This document shows, in pieces, positions 8,574-16,993 of a stretch of DNA of 64,000 nucleotides. A program made the position numbers and the translations under genes. Below the pieces are notes generated by a model. That model did no database searches, was not told the origin of the DNA, and worked only from the letters and a program-made list of their open reading frames with translations. This stretch comes from Martinezella rhizogenes. GTDB taxonomy: Bacteria > Pseudomonadota > Alphaproteobacteria > Rhizobiales > Rhizobiaceae. The first letter of the stretch is position 1. Every line of letters starts with the position of its first letter. The stretch is taken from NCBI RefSeq assembly GCF_000799715.1, contig NZ_JUHG01000013.1, positions 124,001 through 188,000 on the forward strand. The letters run 5' to 3'.

Positions 8574-9244
8574 CGGCGCGCACCATTATCCCTGAAGAGC
8601 ATCCAGCCAATCGCGAGGCGAATGAGGTTTACCGTCTGGCAAAGAACCAGATAGACGGCCGCCGCCACCAAGAAGGTCTCGAAGAAGCGGAAGGAGGTGG
8701 AGCCGACCGTCTGCATCCACGAGGCCACATCCTCGACGGCAACCGCCGAAGCCAACGAGGACGCCAGAATGACCGCGATGACCTGATTGCCGAGGGGCGC
8801 ATAGATGACGCGAAAAACCTGCGGCAGAATGATGTGCCGATAGGTCTGCACGGGGTTGAACCCTTGTGCCCGCGCTGCTTCGAACTGGCCATGCGCGATG
8901 GCGACGAGCCCGGCGCGGATGATCTCGGCCATATAGCCGGCGCTGTTCAGCGTCAGCCCGATCAAGGCAGCGGCAAAGGAGGAGAAGCGCAATCCCATGG
9001 CGGGAAGCGCGAAATAGACAATGTAGAGAATGACGAGAAGCGGCGTGTTCCGCATGACCTCGATATAGGCGACCGCGACAAAGCGCGTGAGCCGGCTCTG
9101 GCTCCGGCGCATGATCGCCAGTCCACAGCCGATGGCAACGCTGAGGACGATCGCCAGAATCGACAGGTATAGCGTCGTATAAGCGGCATCCCAGAGCAGC
9201 GGCAGATATTCGCGGATGCTGCGAAACTGGAGCGTATAATGCAT
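8570..9244 (-). CDS. Polar amino acid-type ABC transporter permease (HisQ class)
   Basis: This 224-residue permease has EVMRNTPLLVILYIVYFALP in the membrane core and the EAA loop GQFEAARAQGFNPVQTYRHIILPQV. GGAGAGG lies just upstream of its ATG. It follows the binding-protein gene by 60 bases and overlaps the next permease gene by four. It is the partner subunit of the 7896-8573 product. Confidence 0.93.
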   Translation of the reverse strand: MHYTLQFRSIREYLPLLWDAAYTTLYLSILAIVLSVAIGCGLAIMRRSQSRLTRFVAVAYIEVMRNTPLLVILYIVYFALPAMGLRFSSFAAALIGLTLNSAGYMAEIIRAGLVAIAHGQFEAARAQGFNPVQTYRHIILPQVFRVIYAPLGNQVIAVILASSLASAVAVEDVASWMQTVGSTSFRFFETFLVAAAVYLVLCQTVNLIRLAIGWMLFRDNGARR

Positions 9245-9304
9245 GGACCTCTCCGCCTGATCTCGTCGCGGGGTGATGGAGCGGCCGAAGCCGCCCCAGC
9301 CGGA

Positions 9305-10114
9305 TCAGTATTGCGCCTGTAGCGACGGCTGATCGAAGCCGAACCACTTGTTGAACAGAGCCTTGTTGTCGCCGGAAGCGTTGAACTGATCGACGAACAG
9401 GTTGACGACCCGCAGCCAATCAGCGTCGCCCGCCGGGACACCGATGGCGATCTCGGCGCGCGCAAGCGAACCGTCGACCTGGCGAAGCTTACCCTGGTTG
9501 TCGCTGATGGCCTTGCGATTGTAGAAATCATCTTCCGCCATGGCGTCGACCTGCCCGGACAACAGAGCGCTGAGTTCATCGGCCTGCGTATTGAAGCGGA
9601 CGATCTGGGCGTTTGGCAGATGGGCCGGCACAGCGCGCTCCGCCGTACCGCCGCGCGAAATGGCAACGCGGATCTTGGCGGCATTGGCCTCTTCGATCGT
9701 CTTGTAGGGCGCGCTTTCCGGCACCAGCAGCCGCATATTGGTCACCACATAGGGGTCCGAAAAGGCAACCGATGTGGAGCGCTCGACGTTGCGGGTGAAG
9801 TCAGCGATCGTCACGTCGACCTTGCCGGTCTGCAGCGAGGTCACGCGGCTCGGAATATCGGTGACCACAAATTCCGGATCGACCTTTAAGGCCGCCGCCA
9901 GCTTCTTCGCTATATCGATGTCATAGCCAACAGGCACGCCGTCGGCACCGACCGTCGAATAGGGCGGCAGGCTGCCGAGCACGGCAACGCGAAGCTTGCC
10001 GTTGGACAGAACCGACTGAAGAACAGTGCCGGATTCGGCGGAGGCCGGCATGGAAATGGCCGCGGCGATGGCAAGACCACCGAGAAGACCGAGAAATGCG
10101 CGTTTCAAGAACAT
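9305..10114 (-). CDS. Periplasmic substrate-binding protein, SBP_bac_3 family
   Basis: A 269-residue amino-acid-type binding protein. The start at 10114 was chosen because GGGAGGG sits seven bases upstream and a signal peptide follows at once (FLKRAFLGLLGGLAIAAAISMPASA). The mature protein shows YDIDIAKKLAAAL and VTSLQTGKVDVTIADFTRNVERS, including the arginine that normally grips an alpha-carboxylate. The ligand may therefore be an amino acid or another alpha-substituted carboxylate such as an aldonate. Its operon neighbours are uxuA, uxuB and an RspB-like dehydrogenase, so a sugar acid is a real possibility. Confidence 0.92.
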   Translation of the reverse strand: MFLKRAFLGLLGGLAIAAAISMPASAESGTVLQSVLSNGKLRVAVLGSLPPYSTVGADGVPVGYDIDIAKKLAAALKVDPEFVVTDIPSRVTSLQTGKVDVTIADFTRNVERSTSVAFSDPYVVTNMRLLVPESAPYKTIEEANAAKIRVAISRGGTAERAVPAHLPNAQIVRFNTQADELSALLSGQVDAMAEDDFYNRKAISDNQGKLRQVDGSLARAEIAIGVPAGDADWLRVVNLFVDQFNASGDNKALFNKWFGFDQPSLQAQY

Positions 10115-10173
10115 GGATATACCCTCCCAAGGTAACAAGAATGAATGCTTCCGCCGCACGAATGCGGTGACGG

Positions 10174-11196
10174 TTATGCGTCAAAGGCGAGCTGGACTTT
10201 GAGCGTCTTCTCTGGGTGCCGTTCGATAAGGTCAAAGGCAGCCGCGGCATCGGCGGCGGCAAAAGTCTGCGTGATCATGGCGGCCGGCTTCAGCGCGCCG
10301 CTTTCCAGCCAGCTGACCACCTCCGGAATGAAGCGGCGGTTGAGGCGCGAGCCGACGAGGCTCAGCTCCTTGCGGACGATTTCCTGCTGACTGACGTTGC
10401 AAGGGGCAGACGAAAACCCAAGCAGCCCGATCCTGCCCGCCGGCGCCGCCACGCGGCAGGCTTCCTCCAGCAGCGCTGGGATGCCGGCGCCGTCGATAAC
10501 GACCGAAGGACCGAGCCCATCCAGTTCGCCGGCGACCATGTCCGCAACGGACGTCTCCAGCGAGTTGAACACAACGTCAGCGCCGAATTCGCGGGCACGC
10601 TCGAGACGCTGATCATCAATGTCGGCGATGATGCAGCGCGCGCCCTTCATCTTGGCGACCTGCAACACGGTCAAACCGACCGTGCCCGCGCCATAGATCA
10701 AGACCACATCCTCCGGGCCACAGCCGGTGCGCGACAGCACGTTGGCGGCAACCGCCAGCGGCTCGGCAAGGGCGGCGATATCCAATCCGAGAGACGGCGA
10801 AACCTTTACCGCATTCTCCTCCGGCATCACGGCGATTGACCGGAAGCCGCCGTCACGGTGCACACCGATCACCTGCAGATTGGCGCAGACATTCGAGCGA
10901 CCGATACGGCAAGGATGACATTTTCCGCAGGAGATGACCGGATCGGCGACGACGCGGTCACCGATCGCCAGGCGCGAAACGCCAGCGCCGATCGCCTCTA
11001 CCGTGCCGGCAAACTCATGACCGATGATGCGGGGATAGACGACGAAAGGGTTCGAACCGTGCAGGATATGTATGTCGGACCCGCAGATGCCGGCTCTGAC
11101 AACCCGGATCGACACTTCGCCCGGCGCCAGTTCGGCAGAAGAATTACCGTCCTCCAGCGCCAGCCGATGAGGTGCGCGCACTGCTATCGCAACCAT
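10174..11196 (-). CDS. Zinc-dependent alcohol dehydrogenase, RspB-like (possible L-gulonate 5-dehydrogenase)
   Basis: A medium-chain dehydrogenase of 340 residues that resembles E. coli RspB along its length: AGICGSDIHI with the catalytic-zinc cysteine, HGSNPFVVYPRIIGHEFAG, structural-zinc CGKCHPCRIGRSNVC, YGAGTVGLTVLQVAK in the nucleotide fold and GFSSAPCNV near the end. ATG 11196 has GGGAGG just upstream; a longer open frame to 11313 lacks a site. Family members oxidise polyols or aldonates; some RspB relatives are reported L-gulonate 5-dehydrogenases yielding D-fructuronate. Placement directly before uxuB/uxuA supports this role, but the sequence alone does not settle gulonate versus idonate or another polyol acid. 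Confidence 0.88.
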   Translation of the reverse strand: MVAIAVRAPHRLALEDGNSSAELAPGEVSIRVVRAGICGSDIHILHGSNPFVVYPRIIGHEFAGTVEAIGAGVSRLAIGDRVVADPVISCGKCHPCRIGRSNVCANLQVIGVHRDGGFRSIAVMPEENAVKVSPSLGLDIAALAEPLAVAANVLSRTGCGPEDVVLIYGAGTVGLTVLQVAKMKGARCIIADIDDQRLERAREFGADVVFNSLETSVADMVAGELDGLGPSVVIDGAGIPALLEEACRVAAPAGRIGLLGFSSAPCNVSQQEIVRKELSLVGSRLNRRFIPEVVSWLESGALKPAAMITQTFAAADAAAAFDLIERHPEKTLKVQLAFDA

Positions 11197-11261
11197 GTAT
11201 CCTCCCTGCTCCACCAACGAACCGACCTCTAAATGGACCGTCAAAATGAAGCTTGCATACT

Positions 11262-11277
11262 TGTATCCAAGAATACA
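11262..11277. promoter_or_regulatory. Candidate GntR operator before the RspB-like gene
   Basis: Perfect arms TGTAT (11262-11266) and ATACA (11273-11277) flank six bases (CCAAGA). The site lies 65 bases upstream of the dehydrogenase start, in the only sizeable gap (132 bases) between uxuB and the downstream transporter genes. This suggests an internal, separately controlled promoter. The TGTAT/ATACA form is typical of FCD-type regulators. Confidence 0.5.
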
Positions 11278-11328
11278 GGAAGGTGCAAGATCAATTTTGC
11301 AAGAGATGACCAACCAGCACGTTCGCTG

Positions 11329-12735
11329 TCATTGAAGCGATTTCAGCAATGAATTGACCTGCTCTCTCCAAGCCCTGTTTGCTTGAAGCTCGCTGGGGAA
11401 AAGTCCCGGGATGGCGAAGAAGGGGGCCGTTTCGTCGCCTGCCGCCATTTCCTCGGCCGCTGCTTTCAGCAGCTCCTTGGCACGCGGATCGTCGACGGTC
11501 TCAGCCTGCTTGAGATAAGCGATCCAAACCGCTGTCGCAAAAGCGAATTCGGCGGAATCGCCCCCTGCAGAAAGGGCATCGACCGCAGGCTGGAAGAGGC
11601 GCTGCGGCAGCTTTTGCGACCCATCCATGGCGATCTGCTGCGTGCGATGGTCGATCGCCGGATTGGCGAAGCGCTCCAGCAGCTGATCCATATAGTGGGC
11701 AAGATCGATGCCGGGCACCTGATCGAGGGTGCGAATCGCCGCCTGCATATGCCGGCGGACAAGCGCAACATTCTCCGGCACGGCCATGACGTCGCGGACG
11801 AATTCAAGCTTCTGCAATTGCCCGAGATAGGCGATCAGCGAATGCGAACCGTTCAGCAGCCGCAGCTTCATCTTCTCGTAGGGTTCGACATTCTCAACGA
11901 AGAGCGCGCCACCCGCTTCCCACGCGGGACGATCTCCAACGAAATCATCCTCGATCACCCACTGCGAGAAGGTTTCGGCTTCGATCGACAGCCTGTCTTC
12001 CACGCCCAGCAGTTTTTCGGCTCGAGCGCGCGTTTCTGCTGTTGCAGCCGGGACGATGCGGTCCACCATGCTGCAGGGAAAGGACACGGTCTCGGATATC
12101 CATTCCGCCAGACCCGGATCGCGCGCCGCTGCCATCTCGATCACGAGACGCCGGACGATGCGGCCATTGCTCGGCAGATTGTCACAGCAAAGAACAGTGA
12201 AAGGTGGCAGGCCAGCAGCTCTCCGGCGGGAGAGCCCTTCCGTCAGATAACCAACGACACCTGTCGGGCTGATCGGAGATTTCAGATCATGTGCGATGGC
12301 AGGATGGGCGTGGTCAAGCCCACCATTAACGGGGTCGATGCCATAAGCCTTTTCGCTGACGGTCAGCGTGACGATCTGAGTAGCCGGATCGGCAAGCCTC
12401 GCAAGAACCGCCTCCCCGTCCTCGTTGGCTGCAAGCGCCTCGACAATCGAGCCAACCACCCGAACGCTGTCGCCCGAGCGATCACGCGCGACGACGCTAT
12501 AAAGGCAATCCTGTGCCCGCATATCCTGGGCGATCTGCGTCGAGCGCAGGCTAACGCCGACAATGCCCCAGTTTCCAAACACATGCGCCATCGCCGCGTC
12601 GGTATAGACCGCTTGATGCGCGCGATGAAAAGCACCGAGGCCAATGTGAACGATCCCAGGCTTCAGCGTCTGCCTATTATAGGCGGGAGATTCAGTCAGA
12701 TCATGCAGTTGCGTCCGGCTGCTCAAGCGTTCCAT
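11329..12735 (-). CDS. uxuB: Mannitol dehydrogenase family oxidoreductase, D-mannonate oxidoreductase
   Basis: This 468-residue long-chain polyol dehydrogenase interconverts D-fructuronate and D-mannonate with NAD(H). Visible features are the N-terminal nucleotide site PGIVHIGLGAFHRAHQAVY, the CDNLPSNG segment, FPCSMVDRIVPA and KLRLLNGSHSLIAYLG with the catalytic lysine region. It shares one base with the stop/start junction of uxuA (12735), so uxuA and uxuB are co-translated. Context with a mannonate dehydratase makes fructuronate reductase much likelier than mannitol dehydrogenase. Confidence 0.92.
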   Translation of the reverse strand: MERLSSRTQLHDLTESPAYNRQTLKPGIVHIGLGAFHRAHQAVYTDAAMAHVFGNWGIVGVSLRSTQIAQDMRAQDCLYSVVARDRSGDSVRVVGSIVEALAANEDGEAVLARLADPATQIVTLTVSEKAYGIDPVNGGLDHAHPAIAHDLKSPISPTGVVGYLTEGLSRRRAAGLPPFTVLCCDNLPSNGRIVRRLVIEMAAARDPGLAEWISETVSFPCSMVDRIVPAATAETRARAEKLLGVEDRLSIEAETFSQWVIEDDFVGDRPAWEAGGALFVENVEPYEKMKLRLLNGSHSLIAYLGQLQKLEFVRDVMAVPENVALVRRHMQAAIRTLDQVPGIDLAHYMDQLLERFANPAIDHRTQQIAMDGSQKLPQRLFQPAVDALSAGGDSAEFAFATAVWIAYLKQAETVDDPRAKELLKAAAEEMAAGDETAPFFAIPGLFPSELQANRAWREQVNSLLKSLQ

Positions 12736-13934
12736 CAGCGTGTCAATCCATATTGGGGATGAGACAGGGCACGCTCGATGCCGCGCAACTCCGCGAGACC
12801 TTTCAATCGGCCGATAGCGGGATAGCCCGGCTGCGCCGCGCGCGCCACATCGTCCAGAATTTCCTGCCCATGGTCGGGCCGCATGAAGATCGTATGATCC
12901 GCGCGCCCTTCGACCTTGCGCCGCCGCTCCTCCGAAAGGATAGCGGCGATCACCGCGACCATATCGGCATTGCCCTCGAGGTGTTCATCCTCGAAGAAGG
13001 AACCGGGCTGCGATACCATCTCGCGGCGGACATTGCGCAGATGGACGAAATGAATGCGCGAGGCCAGCCGGGAGATCATTGCCGGCAGATCATTGTCCCC
13101 TCGCGCGCCAAGCGACCCCGTACAGAAGGTGACGCCATTGGCCGGGCTATCGACCGCCTTCAATATGTGGCCGTAATCCGCCTCAGTCGAAAGAATACGC
13201 GGTAGGCCGAGAAGCGGCCACGGCGGATCGTCTCCATGGGCGCAAAGCCGCATGCCCAGCTTTTCGGCAACCGGCACCACCTCGGACAGGAAATCGACCA
13301 GATGACCACGAAGGCGCTCGGCATCGATCGTGCCGTAACGCGCAAGTTCCGTGCGCAGCTCCGCCAGCGTGTAGGCTTCCGCCTGTCCGGGAAGGCCTGC
13401 GCCGATGCTGCGGGAAAGAACGAGACGCCGTTCCTCCGGCATCTCGGCAAAGCGCCGCGCGGCCGCCTCGACCAATTCGGCAAAATAATCGCCGGCCGCA
13501 TCCGACCGTTGAAGGAGATGCAGATCGAAGGCGATGAAATCAACAAGGTCGAAACGCATGGCCTTGGCGCCGCTCGGCGTCGGCCAGTGCAGATCCGTGC
13601 GAGTCCAGTCGAGCACAGGCATGAAATTGTAGCAGACCGTCGAGATCCCGGCTTCAGCCAGACGGTGCAGTGTGTCTGCCCACGCCTTCACATGCACTTT
13701 CCAGTCGCCGGACATAGTCTTGATGCTTTCGGAGATGGGAATGCTCTCGACCAGCTCCCATTCCAATCCACCTTGGCGGACCTCTTCCTGCCGCTTGCGG
13801 ATTTCCTCCAGCGGCCAGGCAACACCGGTCGGGATATGATGGAGAGAGCTGACGATACCGTCCGCGCCGGCCTGAACCGCGTCCTTGACGCTGACCTTGT
13901 CGATCGGCCCAAACCATCTCCACGTATGTCTCAT
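12735..13934 (-). CDS. uxuA: D-mannonate dehydratase
   Basis: UxuA removes water from D-mannonate to give 2-keto-3-deoxy-D-gluconate, which feeds the KDG kinase/aldolase route. The 399-residue protein begins MRHTWRWFGP and shows GADGIVSSLHHIPTGVAWP and the metal-site segments LCAHGDDPPW and FVHLRNVRRE, followed by MRPDHGQEI. These match the TIM-barrel UxuA family at normal length. It is the first gene of the minus-strand catabolic series and faces a divergent GntR gene across a short promoter region carrying a palindrome. Confidence 0.96.
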   Translation of the reverse strand: MRHTWRWFGPIDKVSVKDAVQAGADGIVSSLHHIPTGVAWPLEEIRKRQEEVRQGGLEWELVESIPISESIKTMSGDWKVHVKAWADTLHRLAEAGISTVCYNFMPVLDWTRTDLHWPTPSGAKAMRFDLVDFIAFDLHLLQRSDAAGDYFAELVEAAARRFAEMPEERRLVLSRSIGAGLPGQAEAYTLAELRTELARYGTIDAERLRGHLVDFLSEVVPVAEKLGMRLCAHGDDPPWPLLGLPRILSTEADYGHILKAVDSPANGVTFCTGSLGARGDNDLPAMISRLASRIHFVHLRNVRREMVSQPGSFFEDEHLEGNADMVAVIAAILSEERRRKVEGRADHTIFMRPDHGQEILDDVARAAQPGYPAIGRLKGLAELRGIERALSHPQYGLTR

Positions 13935-13998
13935 CCCGACTTCCTTTGAAAACCAACGCCACCAGATCCGGCGATATTCGCTCTCGATTCAAATACAC

Positions 13999-14008
13999 TA
14001 CCATGGTA
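13999..14008. promoter_or_regulatory. Candidate operator between uxuA and the divergent GntR gene
   Basis: The ten-base perfect palindrome TACCATGGTA lies 65 bases upstream of uxuA and about 80 bases upstream of the probable start of the divergent regulator. It has the GGT/ACC symmetry seen in FadR and UxuR type operators, although with the half-sites in reversed order. It probably binds the adjacent GntR protein. Confidence 0.45.
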
Positions 14009-14088
14009 ATATGTCAATTAAGCAGGGAGGGAGTGAGCGTATCCGTGCACATGTGATAGAAGCACTCTGCCCGTATCGGAGAACAGTC

Positions 14089-14793
14089 TTGGCCCTGACC
14101 GAAAAACAATCAACAACTCTGCTCGCGATCGATCCGAAGTTGCCAATGGCGCCGCAGATCTATGGCAGCATTCGCCAGTCGATCCTCGATCTCCGCCTCA
14201 CGCCCAAGCAGGCCTTGAGCGAAAAGGAGCTGGCCCTCATGCTCGGCGTCAGCCGCACGCCGGTTCGCGAAGCGCTGATCAAGCTCTCCGAGGACGGGCT
14301 CGTCGATATCTTTCCCCAACGCGGCACATTCGTCGCGCCTATCCGCGTTGCGGAAGTTCTGGAAGCGCAATTCATTCGCGAGGCGCTGGAGGTCTCTGTC
14401 GTCGGACGCGTCGCCGAGATATCCGATCCCACCATCATCGCCCGCCTGCAGGAGAGCTTGGCGCGGCAGAAGCGCGCGGTCGACAATGGTGATCTGGATG
14501 GGTTCCTGGCCGAGGACGAGAACTTCCATTTCATCCTGTCGGCTTCCGTCAATCTGACGCGGGCCTGGAAAGTCATCCAGAATGTCAAAGGCCAGCTCGA
14601 CCGTGTGCGCGTTCTGAGCCTGCCGGAGCCCGGCCACCTGGCCGAACTCTACGAGCAGCATCTGGCGATCGTCAGCGCCATCGAATCTGGCAACTCGGCG
14701 GCAGCGAAGAAGCACATGACCAAGCATCTCCAGCAGGTCTTCCGTACCATTGACAAGCTGCTGGCGCAGAGGCCCGAGATCTTCTTCGATTGA
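14089..14793 (+). CDS. GntR family transcriptional regulator of the uxuAB cluster (FCD type)
   Basis: The frame stays open from 13885, but the region before about 14085 is promoter-like and would place an operator inside the gene. TTG at 14089 with GGAGAA six bases upstream is the best-supported start and gives 234 residues (ALTEKQSTTLLAIDP). ATG 14011 is an alternative without a ribosome site. The winged helix is canonical (IYGSIRQSILDLRLTPKQ, then LSEKELALMLGVSRTPVREALIKL), followed by an FCD domain. It is divergent from uxuA and most likely represses the sugar-acid cluster until an intermediate accumulates. Confidence 0.87.
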   Translation: MALTEKQSTTLLAIDPKLPMAPQIYGSIRQSILDLRLTPKQALSEKELALMLGVSRTPVREALIKLSEDGLVDIFPQRGTFVAPIRVAEVLEAQFIREALEVSVVGRVAEISDPTIIARLQESLARQKRAVDNGDLDGFLAEDENFHFILSASVNLTRAWKVIQNVKGQLDRVRVLSLPEPGHLAELYEQHLAIVSAIESGNSAAAKKHMTKHLQQVFRTIDKLLAQRPEIFFD

Positions 14794-15018
14794 TCGCTAG
14801 TGCGACAAAAACGTCGCGACGTCAGCTCGAAATCTGCTTGGTCATGGCGGTATGATTGACTATTGTTGCCGGACGGCCCTCACGCGGAGGCGTTGAGCGC
14901 CGTACATCATTCGACGGCGGAGGCCGTCTCAAGCACGACATCGCTATAGATCACGGAGCTCCGGCTCTGCCGACCGTTTTGCGGATCGGATGCAGGCGCT
15001 CCATCAGAGGAGGCAGGA

Positions 15019-16050
15019 ATGGATTATCGCAAGCTCGGCCCCAGCGGGGCTATCGTCACGGCCTATTGCCTTGGCACAATGACCTTCGGCGCGGAGGCGG
15101 ACGAAGCGGCATCCCACAGATTGCTGGACGATTATTTTGCCTGGGGCGGTAACTTCATTGACACCGCCGATGTCTACAGCGCCGGCAAGTCGGAGGAGAT
15201 CATCGGACGTTGGCTGAAGGCCCGGCCCAACGAAGCACGGCAGGCCGTCATCGCCACCAAGGGGCGCTTTCCGATGGGCAACGGCCCGAACGATATCGGC
15301 CTGTCACGCCGGCATCTCAATCAGGCATTGAACGACTCGTTGCGTCGGCTCGACGTCGAGCATATCGACCTTTACCAGATGCATGCCTGGGATGCGCTGA
15401 CCCCGATCGAGGAGACGCTGCGCTTTCTCGACGATGCCGTTTCCGCCGGCAAGATCGGCTATTACGGCTTCTCCAACTATGTCGGCTGGCACATTGCCAA
15501 GGCCGTTGAGATCGCCAAGGCGCGCGGCTATACGCGGCCGGTCACGCTGCAGCCGCAATATAATCTGCTCGTTCGCGATATTGAACTTGAGATCGTTGGG
15601 GCCTGCCAGGATGCCGGCATGGGCCTGCTGCCATGGTCACCCCTCGGCGGCGGCTGGCTGACCGGCAAGTACAAGCGTGACGACACACCGACCGGCGCCA
15701 CTCGTCTCGGCGAGAACCCCAATCGCGGCAGTGAGTCCTATGCGGCGCGCAACGCGCAGGACCGGACCTGGGCGATCATCACCACGGTCGAGGAGATCGC
15801 CAAGGCGCGCGGCGTCAGCATGGCGCAAGTGGCTCTGGCCTGGACAGCAGCGCGGCCAGCCGTGACCTCCGTTATCCTCGGCGCCCGCACGCCGGAACAA
15901 CTCGCCGACAACCTCGGCGCAGCAAAGCTGACACTGTCGGAGGCCGAAACTGACAGGCTGAACGAGATCAGCGCACCGCAACCGGCGGACTATCCCTATG
16001 GCACTGGCGGCGCCAACCAGCGGCACCGTAAGATTGAAGGCGGCCGATAA
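15019..16050 (+). CDS. Aldo/keto reductase
   Basis: This 343-residue AKR has the full catalytic tetrad: FIDTADVYSAG supplies Asp and Tyr, VIATKG the Lys, and QMHAWD the His. The NADPH-binding end is VILGARTPEQLADNLGA. AGAGGAGG precedes the ATG by a good distance. It stands alone on the plus strand after the uxu regulator, so it could reduce or oxidise a sugar-acid intermediate, but nothing in the sequence fixes the substrate. The 225 bases upstream hold no recognisable gene. Confidence 0.92.
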   Translation: MDYRKLGPSGAIVTAYCLGTMTFGAEADEAASHRLLDDYFAWGGNFIDTADVYSAGKSEEIIGRWLKARPNEARQAVIATKGRFPMGNGPNDIGLSRRHLNQALNDSLRRLDVEHIDLYQMHAWDALTPIEETLRFLDDAVSAGKIGYYGFSNYVGWHIAKAVEIAKARGYTRPVTLQPQYNLLVRDIELEIVGACQDAGMGLLPWSPLGGGWLTGKYKRDDTPTGATRLGENPNRGSESYAARNAQDRTWAIITTVEEIAKARGVSMAQVALAWTAARPAVTSVILGARTPEQLADNLGAAKLTLSEAETDRLNEISAPQPADYPYGTGGANQRHRKIEGGR

Positions 16051-16141
16051 GACAGGATCTGGCGGCGGTATGCAGGTAGCCTCGCCACCGCCAGCCCATC
16101 CGTGGGCATGATGAGACAGCTTTACTTTGCTGTGATCCTTT

Positions 16142-16807
16142 TCAATTCGAAGAGGTCGAACCCCAGGACTGGCGGATATGAACCACCGTCAGTCGCTTCA
16201 GTTCTTCAACGTCACCCTTCTCGATGGCATCGATCATCAAATGGTGCTCCCGGCCGGATTGGTCGACGCGGGCGCGGGTGCGCCATTGCGAGACCGGGGC
16301 GGAAGACGTGCGCTGCCGGATCTCGGCGACAAGATCGACCAATTCATTGTTGCCGCCAAGCGTCAGCAACTCACGATGAAATGCGAGATTGGCTTCATAG
16401 AGTTCGAGCATGGTACCGAGGAGGATCATTTCGTCGAAGCGCTTGGCAAGAGCGCGCAATTTCAAAATGCTGTCAGGCGATGCATTCGCAACGATCTGGT
16501 CGGCGATTGCCGTCTCCAGAATCACGCGGATATCGCTGACTTCGACCGCACGCCGGCCATCCTGCTCATAGACATGATAACCCCGGTTGGGCACATGCTC
16601 GACAAGCCGCTTCTGTGCCAGCCGGTCCAGGGCGCGGCGCACTTCCGGTCTGGTGCATCCATAGCGCCGTTCGAGATCGATCTGCTTGAGCCATGTGCCT
16701 GGAGGCAGCAATCCGCCGAGAATATCCTGGAGAATCTGATCGGTGACATCGCGGGACGTCTCGCCTTCGATAGCCGCTTCATCACTCTTCAAATCGACAT
16801 CGTTCAT
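16142..16807 (-). CDS. GntR family transcriptional regulator (FCD type)
   Basis: A 221-residue regulator starting MNDVDLKSDEAAIEGE; the start at 16807 was chosen because GAGGAG lies a few bases upstream. The DNA-binding part reads ILQDILGGLLPPGTWL, then RRYGCTRPEVRRALDRLAQKRLVEHVPNRGYHVYE, a GntR fold with a CTRPEVRRAL recognition helix. The FCD domain follows. It is divergent from the M20 hydrolase/ABC operon at 16994 and separated from it by a 16-base palindrome, so it is the probable local regulator of that operon. Confidence 0.88.
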   Translation of the reverse strand: MNDVDLKSDEAAIEGETSRDVTDQILQDILGGLLPPGTWLKQIDLERRYGCTRPEVRRALDRLAQKRLVEHVPNRGYHVYEQDGRRAVEVSDIRVILETAIADQIVANASPDSILKLRALAKRFDEMILLGTMLELYEANLAFHRELLTLGGNNELVDLVAEIRQRTSSAPVSQWRTRARVDQSGREHHLMIDAIEKGDVEELKRLTVVHIRQSWGSTSSN

Positions 16808-16942
16808 CGCGACTCCTCTGCCACTATGCAATCGATATCACGTTGCCACTGACTTCTGTAGCCGGCTGCGTCTAGCGCACCGGCTGGCTTCTGATGAAAA
16901 TTTATCCATGCCGATATATTGCGCAGAATTTTTTTGTATCCT

Positions 16943-16958
16943 AAATTGGCGCCAATTT
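16943..16958. promoter_or_regulatory. 16-bp perfect palindrome, probable operator of the M20/ABC operon
   Basis: AAATTGGCGCCAATTT is perfectly self-complementary. It begins 51 bases before the hydrolase ATG and about 135 bases from the divergent GntR start. A palindrome of this length and position is very likely the binding site of that regulator. Confidence 0.6.
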
Positions 16959-16993
16959 TGGTAACTCTATAATTCGGGCTCAGTCGAAACACC

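Noticed and set aside
11048..11058. GGTTCGAACC sequence resembling a tRNA T-arm
   Set aside because: It is coding sequence of the RspB-like enzyme (HGSNPF region); no acceptor or anticodon stems around it.
11383..12762. 459-residue plus-strand open frame opposite uxuB
   Set aside because: Antisense shadow of uxuB; composition is Arg/His/Gln rich with no recognisable fold.
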